Origin: Laceyella tengchongensis
GTDB lineage: Bacteria > Bacillota > Bacilli > Thermoactinomycetales > Thermoactinomycetaceae
Direction of reading: 5' to 3'
Length of the DNA stretch: 64,000 nt
Assembly: GCF_900182735.1 (NCBI RefSeq)
Contig: NZ_FXTU01000005.1
Coordinates: 191,734-255,733, forward strand
The notes beneath the pieces are model-generated. The model had not been told where the DNA came from and made no database searches. It saw only the letters and a program-made list of their open reading frames with translations. Shown here piece after piece: positions 25,405-34,123 of this stretch. The position numbers and the translations under genes were made by a program. Position 1 is the stretch's first letter. Each line of letters opens with the position of its first letter.

Positions 25405-25439
25405 TTGAATAAAAATAAATATAGATGTATAATAATGCA
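25405..25439 (+). promoter_or_regulatory. argC promoter overlapped by two ARG boxes
   Basis: TTGAAT (25405-25410), 17-base spacer, TATAAT (25428-25433). ARG-box-like cores TGAATAAAAATAAA (25406-25419) and TGTATAATAATGCA (25426-25439) each match TGAATWWWWATTCA at 12 of 14 positions and cover the -35 and -10. Arginine-dependent AhrC/ArgR repression is expected. Confidence 0.85.
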
Positions 25440-25481
25440 AAACGATCCAATGGCATGTGATAAGTGATGGGGAGGCTAGTG

Positions 25482-26513
25482 ATGAAAACAGCGGTTATCG
25501 GTTCGACGGGGTATGGCGGGGCGGAGTTGATTCGGCTAATCGAAGGGCATCCGCATTTGGAACTGGCGATGCTGATTTCCACTTCACAGGCGGGAGATGC
25601 ATTGTCCCAGGCTTATCCACATTTGCGACATCTCGCCTACACTTTTCAGGAGCTTGATATCGCACAGATCGGCCAGGAGGCTGAGCTGGTGTTTTTGGCG
25701 ACACCGCCCGGTGTGAGCGGAGAATTAACTCCTCAGTTGCGGGCGCAAGGGAAGTTGGTTATTGACCTGTCGGGGGATTTCCGCCTGAAAGACGGACGGA
25801 GCTATGAGGATTGGTACAACCGAAAAGCGGCGCCAGACAAGTGGCTTGCCGAAGCGGTGTACGGACTTCCGGAATGGTTTGCAGAAGAGATTCGTACCGC
25901 TGATCTGATCGCCAATCCCGGTTGTTATCCGACGGCGACGCTGCTGGGCTTGCTTCCCCTGCTTCAGCATCGGATGATTGACCAGCGGGCTTTGGTGATC
26001 GATGCCAAGTCGGGTGTGACCGGCGCAGGGCGCAAGGTGGATCAGTCATTGCTTTTTAGTGAAGTGAATGAGAATCTACGCCCATACAAAGTGGATGGAC
26101 ACCAGCATATCCCTGAGATTGAGCAAGCGGCTGAACGGCTTGCGGGTGCAGAAGTGCGGGTGCGGTTTGTTCCGCATTTGGTGCCGATGAACCGGGGGAT
26201 CTTGGTTAGTCTCTATGCACCGATGTTGCATAAATATACGACAACAGAGGTGCTTCACATGTATGAGGAAGTGTATGAGGACGCGCCATTTGTTCGCATC
26301 GTGGAGTCTGGCTGGCCGTCGACCAAAGCGGTACAAGGTAGCAACTTTTGCGATATCGGTGTCCATGTGGATGAACGGACGGGGTGGATCACGGTCTTGT
26401 CTGTGATCGACAATCTGATGAAAGGCGCAGCGGGGCAAGCGGTTCAAAACGCTAATCTGCGGATGGGTTGGGCTGCCACAGCCGGATTGATGCAGTCGCC
26501 GCTGTTTCCATAA
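25482..26513 (+). CDS. argC: N-acetyl-gamma-glutamyl-phosphate reductase
   Basis: Third step of arginine synthesis: NADPH-dependent reduction of acetylglutamyl phosphate to the semialdehyde. 343 aa. The N-terminal Rossmann motif is VIGSTGYGGAELIRL, the catalytic cysteine lies in NPGCYPTA, and the VKSG-like segment DAKSGVTGAGRK is present. ATG 25482 has GGGGAGG seven bases upstream and matches the usual start MKTAVIG. It is the first gene of the argCJBDF operon behind an ARG-box promoter. Confidence 0.97.
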   Translation: MKTAVIGSTGYGGAELIRLIEGHPHLELAMLISTSQAGDALSQAYPHLRHLAYTFQELDIAQIGQEAELVFLATPPGVSGELTPQLRAQGKLVIDLSGDFRLKDGRSYEDWYNRKAAPDKWLAEAVYGLPEWFAEEIRTADLIANPGCYPTATLLGLLPLLQHRMIDQRALVIDAKSGVTGAGRKVDQSLLFSEVNENLRPYKVDGHQHIPEIEQAAERLAGAEVRVRFVPHLVPMNRGILVSLYAPMLHKYTTTEVLHMYEEVYEDAPFVRIVESGWPSTKAVQGSNFCDIGVHVDERTGWITVLSVIDNLMKGAAGQAVQNANLRMGWAATAGLMQSPLFP

Positions 26514-26528
26514 AAAGGGGGAGCGAAG

Positions 26529-27764
26529 ATGGGGAAAGAATCAGGGGTTTTGTCACCTGCATTCACAGTGCAAAAGGGAGCGTGCATCACTTCGCCCAAA
26601 GGGTTTAAAGCGGCAGGGATGCATGTGGGTATCAAACGCAAGCGGCCCGATTTGGGAGCAATCGTATGCGAACGGGAAGCGACGGCTGCCGCTGTATATA
26701 CAGTCAATGCCTTTCAGGCGGCGCCGATCCAAGTAACCCAAGATAGTTTGGGAGTGTCCGGGAAATTGCGAGGTGTGGTCGTCAACAGCGGCAACGCCAA
26801 TGCCTGCACTGGACGGCAAGGGATGATGGATGCCTATGCGATGCGGGCGAAGCTGGCCGAAGAACTTGCCTGTCCGCAAAGCATGGTGGCGGTAGCTTCG
26901 ACCGGTGTTATTGGTGTATTGATGCCGATGAACAAGGTGATTCAGGGCATTGAAGCGCTGGTACCGAAGTTAAAAGCGCCAGACACTTCGTTTGCGGAAG
27001 CGATCTTGACGACTGACACATGCACGAAGCAAGTGGAAGTGAGCGTGGAGATTGAGGGCAAACCGGTGACCATTGCAGGGGTGGCCAAAGGCTCCGGCAT
27101 GATTAAGCCCAATATGGCCACCATGCTGGCGTTTATCACTACCGATGCGGTGATTGAACCGGAGATTCTCCAATCTTTGCTGTGGAAGACCACTGATCAG
27201 ACATTCAACATGATCACAGTCGATGGGGATACAAGCACCAACGACATGGTTTTGGTGATGGCAAGTGGGGAAGCCGGGCATGCTCCCCTCGACATGCACC
27301 ATGCTGATTGGTCCAAATTCCAACAAGCGTTTCAGTATGTCTGCCAAGAGTTAGCCAAGATGATCGCCCGTGACGGAGAAGGGGCGACGCGCTTGATCGA
27401 GGTCGTGGTTGAAGGGGCGATCCACGAACAGGAAGCGCAAAACATCGCCAAAGCGGTGGTCGGTTCCAGCCTGGTGAAGACGGCGGTGTTTGGCGCTGAC
27501 CCCAATTGGGGGCGAATTGTGTGCGCGGCTGGTTACGGCGAGCCTTCTTTGCGACCGGAATCAATCGATGTTTACCTGGGACACGTGCAAGTGATTGGGG
27601 GAGGCATGCCGTTGCTATTTGATGAAGAACAGGCGCGCGAGGAGTTGAACCAGGAGAAAGTAATCATCCGCGTCAATCTGCATCGGGGCCAGGCCACGGC
27701 GACGGCGTGGGGATGTGATTTGACATATGAATACGTGCGCATCAATGCCAGCTACCGCACGTAA
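26529..27764 (+). CDS. argJ: Bifunctional ornithine acetyltransferase / N-acetylglutamate synthase
   Basis: 411 aa. It recycles the acetyl group from N-acetylornithine to glutamate and can also acetylate glutamate with acetyl-CoA. The precursor is self-cleaved before a Thr nucleophile; the site is the Ala-Thr bond in KPNMATMLAF. Other family segments: GVVVNSGNANACTG, VASTGVIG, TVDGDTSTND, and the C-terminal YTYS-like ending EYVRINASYRT. It follows argC after 15 bases with a good SD. The cyclic pathway means a separate argA/argE is not needed. Confidence 0.97.
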   Translation: MGKESGVLSPAFTVQKGACITSPKGFKAAGMHVGIKRKRPDLGAIVCEREATAAAVYTVNAFQAAPIQVTQDSLGVSGKLRGVVVNSGNANACTGRQGMMDAYAMRAKLAEELACPQSMVAVASTGVIGVLMPMNKVIQGIEALVPKLKAPDTSFAEAILTTDTCTKQVEVSVEIEGKPVTIAGVAKGSGMIKPNMATMLAFITTDAVIEPEILQSLLWKTTDQTFNMITVDGDTSTNDMVLVMASGEAGHAPLDMHHADWSKFQQAFQYVCQELAKMIARDGEGATRLIEVVVEGAIHEQEAQNIAKAVVGSSLVKTAVFGADPNWGRIVCAAGYGEPSLRPESIDVYLGHVQVIGGGMPLLFDEEQAREELNQEKVIIRVNLHRGQATATAWGCDLTYEYVRINASYRT

Positions 27765-27780
27765 CGGGAAGGAGAGGCTG

Positions 27781-28578
27781 ATGGAACAGCTGATTGTGCT
27801 AAAAGTGGGAGGCAGTGTTCTGGAACGGATTCATCCGGCGTTTTTTGCCCAATGTTTTGACGCATGGCGCGCAGGAACGCAAGTGGTCATCGTTCATGGC
27901 GGCGGCCCGATGATATCGCGATTGATGGAAAAGCAAGGGAAAAAGCCCTTGTTCATCGAGGGGCGGCGCGTGACCGATGAAGAGACGTTGTCGCTGGTGC
28001 AGATGGCTTTGTCCGGACATGTGAACAAGCAATTGGTGACGCAACTGATCAACCAACAAGTGGCGGCCATTGGCATAAGCGGGGTGGACTTAGAGCTGTT
28101 GAAGGCGGAACCCGCGGCCCCTGAGTTGGGTTATGTCGGCCGTGTCACCGACGTGAATGTGGAGGCGCTCGATCATGTGCTTAAGCAAGGCTGGATGCCA
28201 GTCATCGCCTCTGTGGGAGTGGATGGAGATGGTCAAGTGTACAACATCAACGCGGATGAGGCTGCGGCGGCGATTGCTGTTGCTATGTGTGCCGACCAGC
28301 TGATTTTATTAAGTGACGTTGACGGCATCCAAATCGGTGGCCAATTGCTCCAGGAAGCAGACCCCGCGACCATAGAACAGGGGATTGCGGACGGGGCGAT
28401 CACGGGAGGCATGATTCCGAAAGCGAGGTCGGCTTTGCAATCGCTGGCGCAAGGGATTCCCGAAGTGCGTATTGTGAACGGCGCTCATGCCAATGGGTTT
28501 AAACAGGGTGCGGGTACCCGCATCGTCAATCAAGAGGTGATCGACCATGGGATTGTTTCCGACGTATCTCCAGCATGA
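27781..28578 (+). CDS. argB: Acetylglutamate kinase
   Basis: 265-aa amino-acid kinase that phosphorylates N-acetylglutamate, the second pathway step and the usual target of arginine feedback. KVGGSVLE and VIVHGGGPMISRLM form the nucleotide/phosphate-binding loops, and LLSDVDGI with GGMIPKARSAL are typical. ATG 27781 is preceded by AAGGAGAGG. The last 32 bases overlap argD in another frame, so the two are translationally linked. Confidence 0.96.
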   Translation: MEQLIVLKVGGSVLERIHPAFFAQCFDAWRAGTQVVIVHGGGPMISRLMEKQGKKPLFIEGRRVTDEETLSLVQMALSGHVNKQLVTQLINQQVAAIGISGVDLELLKAEPAAPELGYVGRVTDVNVEALDHVLKQGWMPVIASVGVDGDGQVYNINADEAAAAIAVAMCADQLILLSDVDGIQIGGQLLQEADPATIEQGIADGAITGGMIPKARSALQSLAQGIPEVRIVNGAHANGFKQGAGTRIVNQEVIDHGIVSDVSPA

Positions 28579-29731
28579 GATTCACTTCGTTGATGGAACT
28601 GGCGCCGTGTTGGTGGATGAGTCTGGCAAGGAATATCTCGACTTTGCCTCTGGGATCGGCGTGGTGAACTTAGGTCACCGACACCCGCGGATTGAGCAAG
28701 CCCTCATCACTCAGGCGCAAGGAATCTGGCACACGTCCAATTTGTTTGCCAGTTCCTTGCAACAGGAAGTGGCGAACCTCTTGTGCAAGATGAGTGGATT
28801 GGGTGCCGTCTTTTTCGCCAACAGTGGGGCGGAAGCCAATGAAGCGGCGATTAAGTTCGCCCGCCGTTGGGCCAAGATGGTGAAAATCATTCAGGAGCCG
28901 GAAATCATCACTTTTCAGCGCTCATTCCACGGACGGACATTGGCGACGTTGACGGCGACCGGGCAAGACAAAGTGAAAGATGGTTTCTCCCCATTGCCGG
29001 CGGGATTTCGCATTTTGCCGTACGGGGACATTCAGGCGGTCAAGCAAGCCACAGGAGCGACGACGGCGGCGGTGCTTTTGGAGCTGGTGCAAGGGGAAGG
29101 AGGCGTTCGACCGGCTGATCCAGCGTTTGTCCAAGCGTTGGCGGCTTGGTGTCGGGAGAAAAACATCTTGTTGATGATTGATGAGGTGCAAACTGGCATG
29201 GGCCGGACAGGGCATTGGTTCGCCTATCAAAAGTACGGGATTGAGCCAGATGTGGTCACTTTGGCCAAGGGATTGGGCAACGGTTTCCCTGTAGGGGCGA
29301 TGCTAGCCAAAGCAGCTTGGAAAGAAGTATTGGGACCTGGATCACATGGGACGACATTTGGTGGTGGTCGTTTGGCGATGGCGGTGGCTCGAGCCGTGTT
29401 GGAAGAGTTGTCGCAACCATCCATGATGGCTGAAATACGGGATAAAGGTACATGGCTTAGACAACTGTTGGAGAAAGAGCTGCGCGGATTAACAAGCGTA
29501 CAGGAAATCCGCGGCGAAGGGCTGATGTTAGGGATAGAGCTGAACACTTCGGCCGGCCCGGTGGTTAAATCGCTGTTGGAGCAAGGATTGGTCACGCTGG
29601 TGGCCGGGGAGAACGTCTTGCGCTTGTTGCCGCCCTTGGTGGTAACGCACGGCCAAATTGTCCGTGCCGTTTCGTTGATTAAAGAAGTGGTGCAGGAATG
29701 GGAATGGACGGCCCCGGTTCCAGCCGACTAG
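28547..29731 (+). CDS. argD: Acetylornithine aminotransferase
   Basis: PLP enzyme (394 aa) converting acetylglutamate semialdehyde to acetylornithine. FFANSGAEANEAAIKFAR, the FHGRTLATLTATG segment, IDEVQTGMGRTG and the Schiff-base lysine in TLAKGLGNGFPVGAML identify the class-III acetylornithine type. It starts at ATG 28547, inside argB, with AGAGGTGATC as ribosome site. A gap of 116 bases before argF is where carAB stands in Bacillus; those genes are absent here. Confidence 0.96.
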   Translation: MGLFPTYLQHEIHFVDGTGAVLVDESGKEYLDFASGIGVVNLGHRHPRIEQALITQAQGIWHTSNLFASSLQQEVANLLCKMSGLGAVFFANSGAEANEAAIKFARRWAKMVKIIQEPEIITFQRSFHGRTLATLTATGQDKVKDGFSPLPAGFRILPYGDIQAVKQATGATTAAVLLELVQGEGGVRPADPAFVQALAAWCREKNILLMIDEVQTGMGRTGHWFAYQKYGIEPDVVTLAKGLGNGFPVGAMLAKAAWKEVLGPGSHGTTFGGGRLAMAVARAVLEELSQPSMMAEIRDKGTWLRQLLEKELRGLTSVQEIRGEGLMLGIELNTSAGPVVKSLLEQGLVTLVAGENVLRLLPPLVVTHGQIVRAVSLIKEVVQEWEWTAPVPAD

Positions 29732-29847
29732 CGCATGCCGGATTCACCGATGGCGGCTGAAACCGTTTTTCCATGGCCGCTTCCGGGTGAGGGGAGCGTT
29801 CATGGAAATGGGCCGGCGAAGAACGAAATCGAAAGGGCTGAGGAAAC

Positions 29848-30807
29848 ATGATCGAAGCGCCTTTGGCGACGGAATGGACAGATAAGGATTTCATCGGTTT
29901 GGCCAATTGGGGGCCTGAGGAGGCGGAAGCGTTTTTGCAGCATGCCCTGCAATTGAAGGCCGACAAAGCGGAGTGGGTGAAGAAAGCCCCGTTGCAAGGA
30001 AAAAATTTGGGTATGATCTTTGATAAGCCGTCGACCCGGACGCGCATTTCGTTTGAAGTGGGCATGGCTCAATTGGGTGGTCACGCGCTGAATCTCCATC
30101 GACAAGAGTTGCAATTGGGGCGGGGAGAGACGATAGAGGATACGGCCCGCGTGCTGTCGCGGTATGTGGATGCGATTTTGATCCGCACCCATAGCCACGA
30201 CTTGGTTACCCAATTGGCAGAAGCGGCGGACATTCCAGTGATCAACGGGTTAACGGAGCGGGAGCATCCCTGTCAAGCTTTGGCGGACATCATGACCCTG
30301 GCTGAGTGCAAAGGGGAGTTGGCCGGCCGTATTTGTTGCTATGTAGGAGACGGCAACAATGTGTTGCATTCGTTGATGCACATCGCGGCGCTGACCGGCA
30401 TGCATCTGTCCATTTCCACGCCGAAAGGCTATGAACCCAGTCCGGCGATCTGGCAAGAAGCGGAGGCCATCGCCCGCGTCACTGGTTCTACCTTCTCCTT
30501 CAGTTATGATCCGGCGCAATCGGTCAAAGACGCCGATGCTGTGTACACGGACGTGTGGGCGAGCATGGGGCAAGAAGAGGAGAAGGAGCAACGGGCGCAG
30601 GCATTTGCTGGGTACCAGGTCAACCAGGAGCTGATGAGCCGCGCGAAACCAGATGCGATTTTCATGCACTGCTTGCCCGCTTATCGCGGCTTGGAAGTAA
30701 GCGCCGACGTAATCGACGGCCCGCAATCGGTGGTATTCCAGCAAGCGGAAAACCGCCTGCACGCACAACAGGCCTTGTTGCTCGGTTTGTTGTTATCATC
30801 ATCGTGA
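29848..30807 (+). CDS. argF: Ornithine carbamoyltransferase
   Basis: 319 aa; makes citrulline from ornithine and carbamoyl phosphate. The carbamoyl-phosphate motif KPSTRTR, the HPCQALADI segment and the ornithine-side MHCLPAYRG are intact. It is the last gene of the arg operon, ended by a terminator. Carbamoyl phosphate must come from synthetase genes elsewhere, since carA/carB are not in this cluster. Confidence 0.96.
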   Translation: MIEAPLATEWTDKDFIGLANWGPEEAEAFLQHALQLKADKAEWVKKAPLQGKNLGMIFDKPSTRTRISFEVGMAQLGGHALNLHRQELQLGRGETIEDTARVLSRYVDAILIRTHSHDLVTQLAEAADIPVINGLTEREHPCQALADIMTLAECKGELAGRICCYVGDGNNVLHSLMHIAALTGMHLSISTPKGYEPSPAIWQEAEAIARVTGSTFSFSYDPAQSVKDADAVYTDVWASMGQEEEKEQRAQAFAGYQVNQELMSRAKPDAIFMHCLPAYRGLEVSADVIDGPQSVVFQQAENRLHAQQALLLGLLLSSS

Positions 30808-30862
30808 GCCCCGGCCGGACGCTTCAAAAAACAGAGCCCGGGGCTGATATACGTACAATCTC

Positions 30863-30889
30863 GCTGGCCAATTGGCCGGCTTTTTTCTT
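30863..30889 (+). terminator. Terminator of the arg operon
   Basis: GCTGGCC-AATT-GGCCGGC followed by TTTTTT. An upstream AGCCCCGG/CCGGGGCT pair forms a second hairpin. Confidence 0.85.
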
Positions 30890-31079
30890 TGTGGCGAGTT
30901 GGCAACCAGAGGATTAATCAAGACAAAAATGGGGAAAAGTCATCGAAAGAAATGAAGGGTGAAACGAAGCATAGTTTTCTATTTCGTCACTCTTTTCATG
31001 ATCTGGTTTAATATAATGAAGATATCGAACAGATCGTGATGATGAGCCAGCATCTGGTTGAGAGCAAAGGAGTTAACGC

Positions 31080-32081
31080 GTGATGTCTTATCAAATAGGA
31101 ATAGAGCTCTCCGCCTCTTTTTTCAAACTGGTGGAAGTGAAAAAACGACGAAAATCCATGGAACTACAACAGATGGTGGTTCATCCTTTGCCTAGCATTT
31201 GGGCCAGAGAGCCGTACTTCCTGGAACGTGAAGAATTGATCCAAACCATACAGGAGGCCTTGCTGGGGCGGCGATTGCACACGGAGCGCGTTCGTATCGG
31301 CATCAATTGCCGGGAAGTGATTTTCAAAAGGTTGATGGTGCCGGAAATGCGGAAACGGCAATACCGCACTTACATCAAAGAGCAACTGATTCCTCTGTTG
31401 GAGCTTCCGTTTCCCGATCCGGTGTTTGACTATCAGCTCATCGATCATGTGTGGGCGGATGGGGATCGCCAAGAGATCATGTTGGCTCTGATGTCCCGCT
31501 CGTACAGGGATGCACTGGTACGATGCTTCCGCTTTTGCGGCTTAGATCCGGTGCAGATTGATATCGCTCCTTTCTGCCTCTATCGCTGGTCCAATGCTTA
31601 TCGTGGACTCATCGCCCCGCAGTCGCTGATTTTGCAAATTTCCAAACTGGGTGTGGAAGCGAGCTTTTTCAGCGACAATCAATTGATCGACACCCAAGTG
31701 TTTTCCCTGCCGGTGGCGGATTATATGGAGGGAGAGGATCGACCGCACCCCAATCCGCTTCATCCTCTGTTAGAGAGTGAGGAAGAGATCAATGCGTATG
31801 GTGAAGCATTGCTGGCCAAGCTGTACGGACTGATGGATGAGAAGAAGCAGCGGATGTTTGCGTGTCCGCAAGCGGAATGGGTGCTGGCGGGCGAGGGATT
31901 GGATATGTTTTTATTGGAACATTGGCTAGAGCAGAACCAATTGGCCAAAGTCACCCAAGCCCCAGCGGCGGAGCTAGTCATGTCCGAAGCGCTAAAAGAG
32001 AAAGCGTTGCGCTTTGTGGGAAGCTCGCTTGCTGTCCCGCTCGGCTTGATGGTAGGCGAGAAGGAGGGGATGGGACGATGA
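31080..32081 (+). CDS. pilM: PilM-like actin-fold pilus assembly protein
   Basis: 333-aa cytoplasmic protein of the PilM/GspL-cytoplasmic type, expected to form the inner-membrane alignment complex of a type IV pilus or competence pseudopilus with PilN and PilO. The N-terminus QIGIELSASFFKLVEV is the first phosphate-binding loop of the actin-like fold, and LILQISKLGVEASFFSDNQL is the second. Start: GTG 31080 is seven bases after AAAGGAG; ATG 31083 is the next codon. The stop overlaps pilN (ATGA). It is the first gene of a three-gene operon that lacks pilB, pilC, pilin or peptidase genes. Confidence 0.8.
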   Translation: MMSYQIGIELSASFFKLVEVKKRRKSMELQQMVVHPLPSIWAREPYFLEREELIQTIQEALLGRRLHTERVRIGINCREVIFKRLMVPEMRKRQYRTYIKEQLIPLLELPFPDPVFDYQLIDHVWADGDRQEIMLALMSRSYRDALVRCFRFCGLDPVQIDIAPFCLYRWSNAYRGLIAPQSLILQISKLGVEASFFSDNQLIDTQVFSLPVADYMEGEDRPHPNPLHPLLESEEEINAYGEALLAKLYGLMDEKKQRMFACPQAEWVLAGEGLDMFLLEHWLEQNQLAKVTQAPAAELVMSEALKEKALRFVGSSLAVPLGLMVGEKEGMGR

Positions 32082-32668
32082 ATTTTTTGCCGCCCCAACC
32101 GCTGTCCCGCCGCTTTTTTTTCTGGTGGCTGAGTTTGATTTTGTTGGTCGTGGGAGCTGGGATCGGCGGTGTTTTATACTTTGATCGGGTGCTGGAGAAG
32201 AAAGTGACCCGCATAGAAGACGCCGTGATTGAAAAGCGGCGCGCTGTCAGCGAAGCAATGCTAGAAGAAAGCAAAGAACAGAAGTTTTACGACAAGTACC
32301 AAGCGTTTTTCACCTACCGCGACACCATTGAACGTGCTGAGGGGAAACGCCAAGCTTGGAAAGAAGCGGCGGAAGCCATTGTCACTACCATGCCCGCGGG
32401 TGCTCGGCTGTTTCAGTTGCAAGGGCTGGGCAATCGGCTGGATGGCTGGGCTTTGTTTCCCTCCATGCAAGAAGCGTCCGACTTTGTGAGCAAGCTGGCG
32501 CAAGAAGAGAACGAACATTTCAGCGAAGGCTGGATCGATTGTGTCGGCGATCAATGCGCTGCGGCCAAAGTGAAAAAAGAAGCGGATAAAAATCAAGTCA
32601 TTGTGCGGTTTCACTTCGCTCTGCAAAAGGAAAAAGAAAGTGTTCCGCTATCGCAAGGAGGTGACTGA
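32078..32668 (+). CDS. pilN: PilN-like pilus assembly protein
   Basis: 196-aa bitopic protein. A short cytoplasmic start MNFLPPQPLSRR resembles the INLLP motif by which PilN binds PilM; one membrane helix (about residues 13-32), a coiled-coil segment (about 35-75) and a small ferredoxin-like extracellular domain follow. Start ATG 32078 overlaps the pilM stop and has AAGGAGGGG at nine bases. Two cysteines close together (CVGDQC) near residue 155 could form a disulphide. Confidence 0.78.
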   Translation: MNFLPPQPLSRRFFFWWLSLILLVVGAGIGGVLYFDRVLEKKVTRIEDAVIEKRRAVSEAMLEESKEQKFYDKYQAFFTYRDTIERAEGKRQAWKEAAEAIVTTMPAGARLFQLQGLGNRLDGWALFPSMQEASDFVSKLAQEENEHFSEGWIDCVGDQCAAAKVKKEADKNQVIVRFHFALQKEKESVPLSQGGD

Positions 32669-32670
32669 CC

Positions 32671-33333
32671 ATCCGGCAACCCATCCCCCCAAAACGCTGG
32701 AAGTCGGGGAAAACATTGAGCTTTCTCTGGTGCCTGGGGTTGGTCGGCTTACTCGGGCTGGCTTACCATCAATTGCAACCGGACTATCTGGAGTACCAGC
32801 AACTGAAGCAAGAAGGCGAACGGCTGACGAGAAATTTGAAGCGGTATGAAAAATATACTGCTTCCACTTACCAGTTGCCGATCGAACCTTCACAGGCAGA
32901 GTTGGCCGGATTGGAAAAAAAGGTCCCCGTCATGCAAAACCAGCCGGATTATGTGGTCCAGTTGGAACAAGCCGTCAATACGGCGGGCGCATCCTGGAAA
33001 AAAATAGAGCTGCTCGATGATATCAGCGAGCTGTTCAAGTCTCCCGCCCAAGCGAAGGACTCGCCGGCGATTCCGCCTGATACGGATGTGGTGAACGAAC
33101 AATTAGGTATCGTTTCGTCCGAAGCCCTGCGGCCAATCTGGATTAAGCTAGAGGTTCAAGCCACCCAGAACCAATTCACCAACTTGTTGCACCAACTGCA
33201 ACAAGGGGAACGCCTCGCCACCGTTGTCGGTTGGAATTATCAATGGACAGATGACACCAAAGCCGAGCCAGGCGTCGTGTATCTGGCACTGTACTCGTAT
33301 CAGGATGAAAGAGTAAAGCAGCATCTAAAATAG
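32671..33333 (+). CDS. pilO: PilO-like pilus assembly protein, apparent ATC start
   Basis: About 220 aa. A basic N-terminus (RQPIPPKRWKSGKT), one membrane helix, a coiled coil and a C-terminal domain follow the PilO plan. A near-perfect SD, AAGGAGGTGA (32655-32664), is followed at the right distance by ATC 32671 and by no ATG, GTG or TTG in this frame; the frame is closed by TGA at 32662. TTG 32716 (weak GGGG upstream) would delete the positive residues expected on the inner side of the helix. I annotate the ATC start as more likely, as with rare ATT/ATC starts elsewhere. Confidence 0.7.
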   Translation: MRQPIPPKRWKSGKTLSFLWCLGLVGLLGLAYHQLQPDYLEYQQLKQEGERLTRNLKRYEKYTASTYQLPIEPSQAELAGLEKKVPVMQNQPDYVVQLEQAVNTAGASWKKIELLDDISELFKSPAQAKDSPAIPPDTDVVNEQLGIVSSEALRPIWIKLEVQATQNQFTNLLHQLQQGERLATVVGWNYQWTDDTKAEPGVVYLALYSYQDERVKQHLK

Positions 33334-33335
33334 CG

Positions 33336-33370
33336 AAACCCCTCATCAAAGGAGAGATGAGGGGTTTTAT
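33336..33370 (+). terminator. Terminator of pilMNO operon
   Basis: AAACCCCTCATC and GATGAGGGGTTT form a 12-pair stem, with an eight-base loop and a T-rich end. Confidence 0.85.
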
Positions 33371-33438
33371 CCATATGGAAAAGAAAATGTCGCTATGGAT
33401 GGAACACTGAAAAAGATAGAAGGGAGTATTTAGAATGA

Positions 33439-33561
33439 ATGCGGGTAGATACAAGTATAGGTGCTGGACAAGGATTGATTCAGAAAGAGAATCCTGCAGT
33501 TCAGATCAAGGCAACGGCCAATGGGAAGTTATTTAAAATGACTCATACGTGTTGTGAATAA
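33439..33561 (+). CDS. Possible 40-residue peptide ending in Thr-Cys-Cys-Glu
   Basis: A short open frame from ATG 33439 to TAA encodes a peptide with IGAGQGLIQKENPAVQIK in the middle and MTHTCCE at the end. AGGGAG lies 12 bases upstream, which is far; a competing ATG at 33435 in another frame has better spacing but gives a less protein-like 33-residue product. It could be a real small peptide or the remnant of a gene. Function unknown. Confidence 0.3.
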   Translation: MRVDTSIGAGQGLIQKENPAVQIKATANGKLFKMTHTCCE

Positions 33562-33764
33562 GATGCTAGGGTACTGATGGGCTAGTGTTTCCTGTTCCCT
33601 GGTATTGTTCGATTCGGGTTTCCCTTGTCAAAAAAACGAACCATTTTACGAATAGGATAGATAACTAGTTTATTTAGCATGTTTCCTCATAAGTATGATA
33701 GAATCCACGTCTTTTGCAATTAGGGGAGGAATGTGGGAGAACAGTGGAAAGGGGAACCGTCAAC
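33562..33764. other. Intergenic region, left flank of the phage locus
   Basis: No gene or clear repeat was recognised. This AT-rich stretch separates host-type genes (pilMNO) from the small membrane protein and phage genes, so the left edge of the insertion may fall here or just downstream. I found no matching direct repeat near 60.2 kb. Confidence 0.4.
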
Positions 33765-33971
33765 ATGAAATGGATGGGTTGGACCGCGGTAGGGTTGGTG
33801 ATGGCTGCACTCGCTTATGGGGTGGGGATGCAGCTGCCGAAACCAATGCCGTTTCCCGGGTATGTGATTATCATCGGGTTGGTGGTGATTGTGGTGATGT
33901 TTGCCGCGCTCCGATTTGGGACAGCGCTGGCGCGGCGCGAACGTGAGGAGGAGAAAGACGGAGCCGGTTGA
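33765..33971 (+). CDS. Small membrane protein with two helices
   Basis: 68 aa with two hydrophobic helices (about residues 5-22 and 30-48) joined by a short PKPMPFPG turn and ended by a charged tail (RREREEEKDG). AAAGGGGA precedes ATG 33765 by about nine bases. It has its own terminator downstream. No family is recognised; it could be a host gene or the first gene of the phage locus. Confidence 0.65.
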   Translation: MKWMGWTAVGLVMAALAYGVGMQLPKPMPFPGYVIIIGLVVIVVMFAALRFGTALARREREEEKDGAG

Positions 33972-34029
33972 GTTTACCAGGATCGTGGAGGATTGTCGGT
34001 CAGCGCCGGCATGAGTGGACGGGATGACC

Positions 34030-34079
34030 AGCCCGCCTGCATTGTTCAAGTGTCGGCTTGGAAATGTAGGCGGGCTTTG
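34030..34079 (+). terminator. Terminator after small membrane protein gene
   Basis: AGCCCGCCT-G-CATT pairs with AATG-T-AGGCGGGCT around a 19-base loop, followed by a short T-rich run. Confidence 0.65.
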
Positions 34080-34123
34080 CTTTGATGCGAACAAGATGGT
34101 GCGACAAGTGGGGCAGACAGCAT

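Noticed and set aside
32601..32849. Alternative frame over the pilN-pilO junction
   Set aside because: Its product has no pilus-like features, while the PilO frame has helix, coiled coil and SD support.
33371..34120. attL/attR direct repeats flanking the phage locus
   Set aside because: I compared this stretch with 60110-60350 by eye and found no convincing direct repeat; a computed search would be needed.
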